NCBI GenBank assembly: GCA_003671065.1
Contig: QWPU01000087.1
Span: forward strand, 1-10,308
Origin: Planctomycetota bacterium
GTDB taxonomy: Bacteria > Planctomycetota > Phycisphaerae > Phycisphaerales > SM1A02
Direction of reading: 5' to 3'
Length of the DNA: 10,308 bases
Under the pieces are notes generated by a model. It did no database searches, had not been told where the DNA came from, and saw only the letters and a list, made by a program, of their open reading frames with translations. Positions 1 to 6,169 of the stretch are shown one piece after another. Both the position numbers and the translations under genes were made by a program. Within the stretch, counting starts at the first letter, position 1, and every line of letters starts with the position of its first letter.

Positions 1-1
1 A

Positions 2-529
2 GTCTTCTGCGACGCGCGCACGCGAGACTTCCTTGAGCGCGTCTTCCGCCACATCTTTCGTCGCCACGAAAATGTGAACGATTCGTTCGTCGCCGATCTC
101 TTTGTGCGCACGATCGTGGCGGGAGAGCACATCGATCGTTTCGGCCTGCGTTTCACCGCGTTTGAAGTGCTGCACGGTCGCCTCCCCGTGTTGGCGTATC
201 GAATCGAAGCGCTCGACGACGCAGGTGCAGTCGCGACCGAGCAGCCAGGACCGCTCCCACTGGTCTACGCGACCGATGTCTCTGCAATCCCACCAGCGGC
301 GTGGCTGTGCCTCAAAGGTCCGCGCACGCTCGTCCTCGACATGCTTCGCCATCGGGCGCATCCAACGCATCTCACGCTGAGCGAAGCACTCGCGATTGCG
401 CAGTCCAGCGCCGCGAAACGCACGGTGTTTGTGCACATGACCCACGACATTCATCACGCGACAACCGCAGCCGAACTTCCTGCAGGCACTGAACTTGGCT
501 ACGACGGACTCGTGCTCAGCGGCGACTGA
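2..529 (+). CDS. PhnP-like metallo-beta-lactamase-fold hydrolase, 3' part
   Basis: This reading frame is open from the first bases of the window, so the gene starts upstream and about 175 C-terminal residues are visible. A GTG at 74 could be read as a start, but the frame is open before it and matches the family, so I treat the gene as truncated by the window edge. The family (PhnP / lactamase_B_2) hydrolyses phosphodiesters such as cyclic phosphoribosyl phosphates using two metals. The N-terminal HxHxDH motif lies outside the window. Visible family features are LHGRLPVLAYR (a His expected to bind metal), YATDVSAIP (the second-half Asp), the HPTHLTLSEAL stretch, and a closing HMTHDIHH followed by LPAGTELGYDGL, which is the usual PhnP-like ending. 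It ends 57 bases before atpG on the same strand. The fold is fairly certain; the substrate is unknown. Confidence 0.8.
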   Translation, partial: VFCDARTRDFLERVFRHIFRRHENVNDSFVADLFVRTIVAGEHIDRFGLRFTAFEVLHGRLPVLAYRIEALDDAGAVATEQPGPLPLVYATDVSAIPPAAWLCLKGPRTLVLDMLRHRAHPTHLTLSEALAIAQSSAAKRTVFVHMTHDIHHATTAAELPAGTELGYDGLVLSGD

Positions 530-567
530 TTTCAACGCACCACGGCCGCCCAGTCGGCGCATGCCTT

Positions 568-576
568 TGCTATCAT
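568..576 (+). promoter_or_regulatory. Possible extended -10 element upstream of atpG
   Basis: TGCTATCAT fits the extended -10 pattern TGnTATaaT and ends 10 bases before the atpG ATG. I see no good -35 box and no Shine-Dalgarno sequence between here and the start. If used, it would give a leader of only a few bases. This is pattern matching only. Confidence 0.3.
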
Positions 577-586
577 CGCCGCCCCT

Positions 587-1523
587 ATGGCCCAGATCCG
601 CGAGCTCAAGAAGCGCATGGTTGCCGTGCGCACCATCCAACGCATCACTAAAACGATGCAGATGATCGCAACCGCGAAGTTCACCGCGGCGCTTGTTCGC
701 GCCAAGGCGACGCGCCCTTACACCGATCGCATTCGCGGTCTCGTGGGCGAAGTGGCTGCTGCTGCGGGTGCCGATTTTTCGCATCCGCTCATGCAAGCGC
801 CAGCGACTGTGGCCAAGCGTGAGTTGATCCTCGTGATCACTTCTGATCGTGGCTTGTGCGGTGCCTACAACGGCAATGTGCTTCGCAAGACCATGGTGAC
901 AATCAAGGCGCTCAAATCCGCGAACACCGAAGTTGTGCTGGAAACCGCAGGAAAGAAGGCAGTTGCGTTCTTCCGCTTTGCGCGCATCGATGTTGCTGAG
1001 AAGCACATCTTCACCGACAAGCCGCAGTTTGCGCAGGTCGAAGCGCTCGCGAAGCGTTTGATGGCTGACTTCTCGTCGGGCAAGTTCGATGCGGTGCATG
1101 TGGCGTGCGCTTGCGAAGCGTTTGATGGCTGACTTCTCGTCGGGCAAGTTCGATGCGGTGCATGTGGCGTACATGCGCTTCGTGACAACCTCCAAGCAAG
1201 TGCCTGAGGTCATGCAATTGCTTCCGCTGGCCGCTCCCGTAGTGAGCAAAACCGCTGGAAACGCCGCGAATTACGAGTTCAGTCCAAGCGGACCAGAGTT
1301 GCTCGCTGATCTGTTGCCGAAGTCTGTTGTCGTCTCGCTCTTCCAAGCCTTCAACGATGCCGCAGTGAGCGAGCATGTGATGCGCATGGTCTCGATGAAG
1401 GCCGCAACCGACAACGCAGGCGGCCTCGGTCGCACGATTCGTCGCAACTTCAATCGTGCGCGTCAGGCGCGTATCACCACTGAGTTGACCGAAATCGTGT
1501 CGGGCGCTGCAGCGCTTGCTTGA
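587..1523 (+). CDS. atpG: ATP synthase F1 gamma subunit, frame broken by a 64-bp duplication
   Basis: This is the central rotor-shaft subunit of F1Fo ATP synthase, which couples proton flow to ATP synthesis at the inner membrane. The N-terminal coiled-coil helix begins MAQIRELKKRMVAVRTIQRI with a TKTMQMIATAKF stretch. The central hallmark SDRGLCGAYN is at residues 86-95. The C-terminal helix carries RMVSMKAATDNAGGLG and ends ARQARITTELTEIVSGAAALA, all typical of the family. As sequenced, the frame fails near 1107 because of a tandem duplication at 1043-1170. The first part reads to a stop at 1132 and the rest continues in another frame to 1523. Removing exactly 64 bases gives a continuous 290-residue protein, the normal length for the family. 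No other ATP synthase gene is adjacent: a PhnP-like gene lies upstream and a convergent rhodanese-like gene downstream. The break is probably an assembly error, since loss of this gene would be costly. Confidence 0.93.
1043..1170 (+). repeat. Tandem duplication inside atpG, period 64 bp
   Basis: Copy 1 is 1043-1106 and copy 2 is 1107-1170. They match at 63 of 64 positions and are identical over the last 58. The only difference is C at 1048 versus T at 1112, which is a CTC/CTT leucine change and so synonymous in the atpG frame. The period is not a multiple of three, so the frame shifts. The coded stretch is roughly residues 153-174 of gamma. Confidence 0.95.
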
Positions 1524-1532
1524 GCGGTGGCG

Positions 1533-1559
1533 GCTGCTTCTTTTGGCGTGAATGAGCGC
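1533..1559 (+). repeat. Dispersed intergenic repeat, copy 1
   Basis: This segment lies just after the atpG stop and matches 4019-4045, which lies just after the redoxin stop, with three mismatches in 27 bases. The core is TTTGGCGTGAATGA. Both copies sit between convergent genes. It overlaps the start of the 12-bp direct repeat array. Confidence 0.6.
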
Positions 1560-1582
1560 GTGAATGAGGGCGTGAATGAGGG
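1547..1582 (+). repeat. Three 12-bp direct repeats after atpG
   Basis: Three units of CGTGAATGAG followed by CG or GG occur back to back at 1547, 1559 and 1571, between the convergent atpG and rhodanese-like genes. A 7-bp inverted repeat, TGAGCGC at 1553-1559 and GCGCTCA at 1586-1592, encloses the last two units. No T-run follows on either strand, so I do not call it a terminator. Confidence 0.75.
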
Positions 1583-1604
1583 TAGGCGCTCAAAGCCTCG
1601 CGAG

Positions 1605-2111
1605 CTATTGCTTCGAGACTGATGGCTTGTCGATCGCGTCCTTCGTGATGGGCTGTTTGTCCACTTCGACCGCGTAGCCGTCGGCCTTCCAAGCCTTGAG
1701 TCCGCCGAGCATGCTGTACACATCTTTGTAGCCCAACTCGATGAGTCGTTTGGCCGCGGCCTTGCTCATGACATCGTCGTAGTCAGTGTCGTAGACGATA
1801 AACATCGCGTAACCGCGGCACGACACTTCATGCGTGCGCTCGATATCAGGAAACGGAATGTTCTCTGCTTGCGGGATGTGACCGTCGGCATACAACTTTG
1901 GACTGCGCGGATCGAGCCACAGCACTTTCGGCACTTTTCCCGCACCAAATGGGCCTGTTGGCGTGTTGGCGAGCTCAACAAGTTCACTCGGACGCTTGTA
2001 GACGAGGTCGCGATCGCTCGTGCTGCGCGTGCAGCCGATCACACCTGCGCACATGAAGAAGGCGAGCGCGGCGGCGGACACACAGTTGAGTAGACGGTTG
2101 TTCATGAGCAT
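1605..2111 (-). CDS. Rhodanese-like domain lipoprotein lacking the catalytic cysteine
   Basis: This encodes a protein of about 168 residues. The N-terminus has a short basic start, a hydrophobic stretch (CVSAAALAFFMCAGVIGC) and a lipobox VIGC, so it should be exported and lipid-anchored. The rest fits the rhodanese fold: LWLDPRSPKLYADGHIPQAENIPF corresponds to the usual D-x-R...GHIxGAxNIP region, and the end has LIELGYKDVYSMLGGLKAWKADGY. In active rhodaneses the loop after the central strand (I-V-Y-C-x-x-G) carries a cysteine that takes up sulfur. Here the same place reads FIVYDTDYDD, with no cysteine, so sulfurtransferase activity is unlikely and a binding role is possible. ATG at 2105 is an alternative start two codons in; neither has a clear Shine-Dalgarno sequence. 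It is convergent with atpG and divergent from the DsbD-N-like gene. Confidence 0.82.
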   Translation of the reverse strand: MLMNNRLLNCVSAAALAFFMCAGVIGCTRSTSDRDLVYKRPSELVELANTPTGPFGAGKVPKVLWLDPRSPKLYADGHIPQAENIPFPDIERTHEVSCRGYAMFIVYDTDYDDVMSKAAAKRLIELGYKDVYSMLGGLKAWKADGYAVEVDKQPITKDAIDKPSVSKQ

Positions 2112-2247
2112 TCTTTACTGAGAGTTCGTGCGAACGGATTGCCGAAGGGTGGAATACCATCCGCGCTCGGAGGTCGCTATTGGAGTGTCGCTTATTCTCG
2201 CGTCCGCGTTGTGCCGATTAACGATGCACTTCTTACCTTCGACTGTC

Positions 2248-3171
2248 ATGACTCGATTCCTTGAACACATCCTCTGCACTGTGACGCTCGCTGTCGCGAT
2301 TGTTCCCGCGTTTGATCATCAACTCTGCGCCGCAGCGGGAGACCCTCCTGTGTTTGCGCGGAAGGAACCCGAGACTGCGGACGAGGCCGTTAAGGTACAT
2401 GCGTGCGTCGTTGGCGAGGCAACGGCAGGCGCGACCGTGCGCGTCGCGGTGACCTTCGACATTCATCCAGGTTGGCATATTTACTGGGAAAACGCAGGCG
2501 AATCTGGCGCGCCGACCGACATGCGCTTCGAACTTCCTGCAGGATGTTCCGCTCCAATGATCAGCGCAGGGAGGCCGCATATCGACTTCCCAACACCGCA
2601 GATCTTCACGCACGGTGAGACGACATTCGGCTACGAGAAGCGCGTGACGCTTTCAGTTCCCGTGACGCTTCCACAAGTGATTCCGAGCGCTGGACTTCCT
2701 GTGAAGGTCGCCTCGCGTTGGCTCGTCTGTAAAGGACGCTGCCTCATGGGAAACAACGAGATCGAGGTTGACCTCTCGAAGCCCGTCAGCGCGGAGTCAG
2801 CATCTGGGAAGGAACTCACTGCCTCACTCGCACGAGTTCCAAAGTCCGCGCCGACGACTTGGAGCATCGCGCTCGAGGAGGTTGGGGCGGATTCCGCAGT
2901 GCTCACGATCGACACTCACACTGCTCACGCCATAAAGTTCGTGCCTTACGACACGCCTGGAGTCCTGCTCGAAACAGGGTTTATGGCGGAATCGAACAAA
3001 GGGGAAGTTCAAGGTGAACTTCAAGGGAAACTCCGAGTGAAACTCAATATTTCCCGCGACAACAGTCTCGAATCCGCCCTTAAGGTCGCGGGAATTGTGA
3101 TTGTTGGCAATGAATCTAGTGCCTATTCGTTTCGACTACCCGTTCCAGCGGTTGCCAAGACCGCTGGCTGA
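2248..3171 (+). CDS. Secreted DsbD N-terminal-domain-like protein
   Basis: This encodes 307 residues from the chosen ATG. The start at 2248 gives a clean signal peptide: MTRFLEH, then the hydrophobic ILCTVTLAVAIVPAF, with likely cleavage near LCAA-AGD. ATG at 2224 and GTG at 2128 are in frame and would add 8 or 40 residues. The body matches the DsbD N-terminal (DsbC, PF11412-like) immunoglobulin-like domain. It has HPGWHIYWENAGESGAPT at about 73-90, FGYEKRVTLSVPV at about 127-139, and WLVCKGRCLMGN at about 158-169 with a CxxxC pair (Cys161, Cys165). In DsbD this domain passes electrons from the membrane to periplasmic thiol partners. The transmembrane and C-terminal thioredoxin domains of full DsbD are absent, so its electron donor is not evident. 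It lies 53 bases before the secreted redoxin gene on the same strand, which suggests a shared envelope thiol role. The last ~100 residues show no motif I recognise. Confidence 0.8.
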   Translation: MTRFLEHILCTVTLAVAIVPAFDHQLCAAAGDPPVFARKEPETADEAVKVHACVVGEATAGATVRVAVTFDIHPGWHIYWENAGESGAPTDMRFELPAGCSAPMISAGRPHIDFPTPQIFTHGETTFGYEKRVTLSVPVTLPQVIPSAGLPVKVASRWLVCKGRCLMGNNEIEVDLSKPVSAESASGKELTASLARVPKSAPTTWSIALEEVGADSAVLTIDTHTAHAIKFVPYDTPGVLLETGFMAESNKGEVQGELQGKLRVKLNISRDNSLESALKVAGIVIVGNESSAYSFRLPVPAVAKTAG

Positions 3172-3211
3172 AATCAACGCTGTTTCTCGATAATCTTTAC
3201 ACACACTCACT

Positions 3212-3217
3212 AAGGAA
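3212..3217 (+). promoter_or_regulatory. Shine-Dalgarno for the redoxin gene
   Basis: AAGGAA lies 7 bases before ATG 3225. It is the clearest ribosome binding site in the window and fixes this start. A TAATCT at 3191-3196 could be a -10 box for a separate promoter, but no -35 box is convincing. Confidence 0.65.
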
Positions 3218-3224
3218 CCCTCTC

Positions 3225-4003
3225 ATGCGTCACGACATCAAGCCATTTCTCGCACTCGTTCTTTGCGGTGCTCTCGCCACAAGTTTCTCCACTTTCGCGA
3301 TGAGCGATGATGGCCAAGCAGCTCCAGCAACTCCTGCCACTCCAACGCAAGAAGAGACTCCCGCCGCCAGCCCCGCCGGAAAGCCTCGCGGCGAGCGTCG
3401 CCAGCGCGGTCAAGGGACGCAAGCAGCCACTGGAACTGCCAAGGCCGACGCAAAGATCGGTGCAGCCGCGCCCGCGTTCACGCTCAAGCAAAGATCGGTG
3501 CAGCCGCGCCCGCGTTCACGCTCAAGACCGCTGACGGAAAAGACTGGAGCCTCAGCGACGCGAAGGGCAAAGTTGTGGTGATTGAATGGGTGAACCCTGA
3601 GTGCCCTGTGTGCCGTGGTCTCGTGAAGGATGGAACCGTTGCTGCAACCGAGAAGGGTTGCAAGGCGGCCTTTCCTGATGTCGTCTATCTCGCGATCAAC
3701 TCAAGCGCGAGCAGCAAGTCAAGCCTCGACGCGACTGGCGCGTACCTCAAGGACAACAAGCTTGATGTCATTGGGCTGATCGATACCGATGGCAAAGTGG
3801 GGCGCAGCTATGGCGCGCGAACTACGCCGCATTGCTTCGTGATCAACGCGGAAGGCGTGCTTGTGTATCAAGGCGCGATCAACAACAGTCAAGGCGGCGA
3901 TGGCAAGACGAACTATGTCGTCGACGCCGTCAAGCAACTCAAAGCAGGCTCAACCGTCACGCCAAGCGAGACGAAGCCGTTCGGTTGCGGCGTCAAGTAT
4001 TGA
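3225..4003 (+). CDS. Secreted thioredoxin-fold redoxin, frame broken by a 38-bp duplication
   Basis: Removing 38 duplicated bases at 3450-3525 joins two open frames into one 246-residue protein. As sequenced, the first frame ends at 3581. The N-terminus (MRHDIKPFLALVLCGALATSF) is a signal peptide. Residues 31-76 are a Pro/Ala-rich, then Arg/Gln-rich low-complexity linker. The redoxin (AhpC/TSA-like) domain starts near IGAAAPAFTLKTADG. The active-site region is VVIEWVNPECPVCRG, about 106-119, with Cys114 and Cys117 forming CPVC. SYGARTTPHCFVI is about 182-194 (cis-Pro loop), VYQGAINN follows, and the ending is TKPFGCGVKY. This ending and the WxNPxCP motif mark a known family of thioredoxin-like proteins whose members, as I recall, usually read CPFV; the second cysteine makes this one look like a real CxxC oxidoreductase. 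It follows the DsbD-N-like gene, a plausible partner. The substrate is unknown. Confidence 0.85.
3450..3525 (+). repeat. Tandem duplication inside the redoxin gene, period 38 bp
   Basis: Copy 1 is 3450-3487 and copy 2 is 3488-3525, with no mismatches; the following G is shared as well. The copies encode KIGAAAPAFTL, the start of the redoxin domain, once in frame and once out of frame. The period is two more than a multiple of three, so the frame breaks. Confidence 0.95.
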
Positions 4004-4018
4004 GCGGGCACAGCTGCA

Positions 4019-4045
4019 GCCGCTTCCTTTGGCGTGAATGAACGC
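4019..4045 (+). repeat. Dispersed intergenic repeat, copy 2
   Basis: This matches 1533-1559 with three mismatches. It lies 16 bases after the redoxin stop and just before the terminator at 4054-4093. Only one of the 12-bp units is present here. As with copy 1, it is located between convergent genes. Confidence 0.6.
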
Positions 4046-4053
4046 ACAAACAA

Positions 4054-4093
4054 ACGAGCGCCTTCTGCCGATGCAGAAGGCGCTCGTATTTTT
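4054..4093. terminator. Strong rho-independent terminator between redoxin and dnaN, likely bidirectional
   Basis: A perfect 15-bp stem, ACGAGCGCCTTCTGC at 4054-4068 with GCAGAAGGCGCTCGT at 4073-4087, closes a 4-base loop (CGAT). On the + strand it is followed by ATTTTT (4088-4093). On the - strand the bases after the stem read TTGTTTG, moderately T-rich. It lies between two convergent genes and can serve both. Confidence 0.92.
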
Positions 4094-4117
4094 GGAGCGG
4101 AGAAATCGACGCGTCGT

Positions 4118-5242
4118 TTACTGCAGCGACACTGGCATCACGACATAGGTGAAGTCGGTGCCAACCTTGATCACGCCAGGCTTGTTCGGCGCTTTCATTT
4201 CGATGATCACTTGTTCGCTGTCGATGATCTTGAGGACATCGACGATGAAGCTCGGATTGAACGCGATCTCGATCGGCTCACCCTGGAAGTCGATGCCATC
4301 GATCCGCACTTCCGACTCGCCCATCTCGGGCGCTCGGCTCGTGAGCGTCAGTTGCTTGCCGCTAAAGGAAAGGCGAACGCCCTTCGATTCCTCATTGGTA
4401 AGCAAACTCGCGCGGCGGATTGCACCACCGAGTTCGCCTGCATCGCACACGGCCTTGCGATCGTGTTCCTTGGGAATAGCGTCATTAAACGGGGGAAAGG
4501 TGCGCTCATCGACATTCGTGACGAGCGTTGCGCCTGCTGAAACATCGCCAACAACGAAGACCACTTGATTGCCTTCGCGAGCTACTTTCACCAATGCATC
4601 AGGGTCACTCAGCAAACGCATGAGTGCATTGAGCGCCTTAGTTGGAATCACAAACGCAGTGTCAGCATCACCGCCGCCCCTGCACGAACCCTTCGCAATC
4701 GCAAGGCGCCGCGCGTCGGTGGCGACCAATTGCAGTTGAGTCTTCTTGCGCTCGACGAGCACGCCGTTGAAGGCGTAGCGCGTGTCTTCGCGAGCAGTTG
4801 CAAAGATCGTGCGGGTAATGAGGCGGCGAAGCGTTCCTGCATCGACTTCAAAGTCAGTGCGGTCACTTGCTTTGCGAACCCCAGGAAATTCCCGTGGTTC
4901 ATAGCCGAAGACCTTGAAAGTTGAACTCTCCGTCGAGATCGTCGCGAGTGTGCGATCGACTGAAATCGCGACCGTAGTGTCGTCGCAGGCGCGCACGATT
5001 TGGTTCAGTTTGTCGGCAGGAATCAGCGCTTCGCCGTCTTCCTTCACATCGACATTTGGCACGGTGATGACAAGTCCGATTTCACCGTCAGTTGCGCTGA
5101 TCTGCAGTGTGCTTCCCGTGGCGGACTTTGTTGCAACGAGTTTGAGGCAGAGCAACACGGGGCGCGGAGTGCGCGAGGCAACGACGCCGCTCGCCATGGT
5201 GAGCGCATCGGACAAGGACAATCGATCGCAGATGAGTTTCAT
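4118..5242 (-). CDS. dnaN: DNA polymerase III beta subunit (sliding clamp)
   Basis: This encodes 374 residues, a normal length for DnaN. It is the ring-shaped dimeric clamp that holds the replicative polymerase on DNA and binds many partners through their clamp-binding motifs. The start MKLICDRLSLSDAL is the usual DnaN opening, and an AGGA six bases upstream (5249-5252) supports it. The frame is open to 5374, but the extra 44 codons look nothing like the family. Three similar clamp domains are expected at about 1-120, 125-250 and 255-374. Typical stretches are DGEIGLVI, PADKLNQIVRA, FPGVRKASD, RYAFNGVLVE with VATDARRLAIAKG in domain 2, and FNPSFIVDVLK plus the C-terminal YVVMPVSLQ in domain 3, which line the partner-binding pocket. 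dnaA and recF are not beside it in this window. It is divergent from the membrane/zinc-ribbon gene and shares the terminator at 4054-4093 with the redoxin gene. Confidence 0.95.
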   Translation of the reverse strand: MKLICDRLSLSDALTMASGVVASRTPRPVLLCLKLVATKSATGSTLQISATDGEIGLVITVPNVDVKEDGEALIPADKLNQIVRACDDTTVAISVDRTLATISTESSTFKVFGYEPREFPGVRKASDRTDFEVDAGTLRRLITRTIFATAREDTRYAFNGVLVERKKTQLQLVATDARRLAIAKGSCRGGGDADTAFVIPTKALNALMRLLSDPDALVKVAREGNQVVFVVGDVSAGATLVTNVDERTFPPFNDAIPKEHDRKAVCDAGELGGAIRRASLLTNEESKGVRLSFSGKQLTLTSRAPEMGESEVRIDGIDFQGEPIEIAFNPSFIVDVLKIIDSEQVIIEMKAPNKPGVIKVGTDFTYVVMPVSLQ

Positions 5243-5248
5243 AAACAG

Positions 5249-5252
5249 TCCT
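5249..5252 (-). promoter_or_regulatory. Shine-Dalgarno-like AGGA deciding the dnaN start
   Basis: On the - strand, AGGA occurs six bases before the ATG at 5242. It supports the family-consistent MKLICDRL start over the ATG at 5374. The rest of the 226-bp gap up to 5468 holds no clear promoter or gene that I can support. Confidence 0.5.
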
Positions 5253-5468
5253 AGAGAAATTTTCGTCGCAAAGAACGCTTCAGAGAAGAGTGCTTGACCG
5301 ACGAGGGGCAAGTGCTGTCGCATCGCGGCAACTACCGCAATTTGTATCAGGAGCAGTCGCAGTGTACTGCCCATCGTGGTGCGCGCGATGGTTCGCCTCG
5401 CCGAGAAATCTCGAAGAATGGCGAGTTCTGACTGCGCAAATGCTCGTGTCGCGAACTACTCTCCGTAC

Positions 5469-5852
5469 ATGATCTACCGCATTTTGCGCGCCATTAATAA
5501 TGTCTACGGCACCATCGCGCTGTTTGGCTTTATCGCGGCGTTTTTCATCGCGTTGGCGTTCACGGTGATTTACCCGCTCGTTCCGATCTTGCTCATCTTT
5601 TCTTCGATCTTTCTCGTTGTCGCAGTGCGACTTGGATACCTCGCGCTTCATGCAGCGGAACGAGCCGTGGCGCGACGATCGCTTCATCGTGGCGTTTGTC
5701 CGTGGTGCGCTGGAATTTGTCATGCGCGCCAGGTGACGGACAAGACCGTTCACGCATGCAGCGGGTGCTCCGCCCGCTATTGCTCCACTGGCGCGCAGTT
5801 CATTGAGCATGAATCGGTGGACTCGCACTACGCCGCGGCAACACATGAGTGA
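5469..5852 (+). CDS. Unrecognised membrane protein with C-terminal zinc ribbon
   Basis: This encodes 127 residues from ATG 5469. The frame is open further upstream to ATG 5376, but the added 31 residues are polar and start at a less natural place. Two hydrophobic segments, about 13-35 and 37-60, should form a membrane hairpin. The basic loop after them (RAVARRSLHRG) should lie in the cytoplasm. The C-terminal part has cysteines at 77, 80, 84, 97, 100 and 105: CPWC, then CSGC 16 residues later, a spacing typical of a zinc ribbon. I recognise no named family. Its stop overlaps the start of the DUF2007-like gene by 8 bases, so the two are probably translated together. It is the first gene of the run that continues to the aminopeptidase. 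A role in sensing or protein-protein contact at the membrane is possible but unsupported. Confidence 0.7.
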   Translation: MIYRILRAINNVYGTIALFGFIAAFFIALAFTVIYPLVPILLIFSSIFLVVAVRLGYLALHAAERAVARRSLHRGVCPWCAGICHARQVTDKTVHACSGCSARYCSTGAQFIEHESVDSHYAAATHE

Positions 5853-6138
5853 CCCACTCGACACCGTCGTTCTCGTCCGTTATCCCGACGAACTTTCCGC
5901 GCTCCTTCTCGTTGGCGATCTTGAGTCGCAGGGAGTTCCCGCGAGCATCGAAGGCGGACTCACTGCGGGAATGCGCGCAGAAGCACCTGGATTGCTCGCA
6001 GTGCGCGTGCGTCAAGGCGATCTCACGCTCGCGCGACAGATTCTTGAGGATCGTGCGCCCGCTGAAGGTTGGGAAGATGAAGCGGAGCAGACGCCGAGCG
6101 AAGACGATCTAGACGAGAAGGAATCAGGATCCGCGTGA
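5845..6138 (+). CDS. DUF2007-like putative signal-transducing protein
   Basis: This is a small acidic protein of 97 residues. ATG 5845 overlaps the end of the upstream gene by 8 bases; a start at 5803 would push the overlap to 50 bases, so I prefer 5845. Residues 7-70 fit the DUF2007 (PF09413) pattern: a first strand TVVLVRYPDE, a helix ALLLVGDLESQGVPASIEGG, then LLAVRVRQGDLTLARQILED. Known members resemble small ferredoxin-like folds and some are fused to zinc ribbons. That makes the zinc-ribbon protein just upstream an attractive partner, which is inference. The last 25 residues are a run of Asp, Glu and Ser, likely disordered. The biochemical role of the family is not established. Confidence 0.7.
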   Translation: MSDPLDTVVLVRYPDELSALLLVGDLESQGVPASIEGGLTAGMRAEAPGLLAVRVRQGDLTLARQILEDRAPAEGWEDEAEQTPSEDDLDEKESGSA

Positions 6139-6169
6139 CGCGCGAATGATCTGTAGGATTGTCGTTCTC

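Noticed and set aside
1547..1582. CRISPR-like array
   Set aside because: Three adjacent 12-bp units with no spacers; these are simple direct repeats.
1583..1605. Possible terminator between atpG and the rhodanese-like gene
   Set aside because: Only 4- to 7-bp pairings with no T-tract on either strand, unlike the strong hairpin at 4054-4093.
3004..3022. Inverted repeat GAAGTTC/GAACTTC inside the DsbD-N-like gene
   Set aside because: A 7-bp stem within coding sequence, with no T-run; it follows from the repeated Glu/Val/Gln/Gly codons.
4034..4540. Open frame of 168 codons on the + strand opposite dnaN
   Set aside because: It runs through the terminator hairpin and antisense to the conserved C-terminal part of DnaN, with no recognisable domain.
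5280..5864. Open frame of 194 codons on the - strand opposite the membrane/zinc-ribbon gene
   Set aside because: Low-complexity, charged translation without motifs; the + strand has convincing membrane segments and paired cysteines instead.
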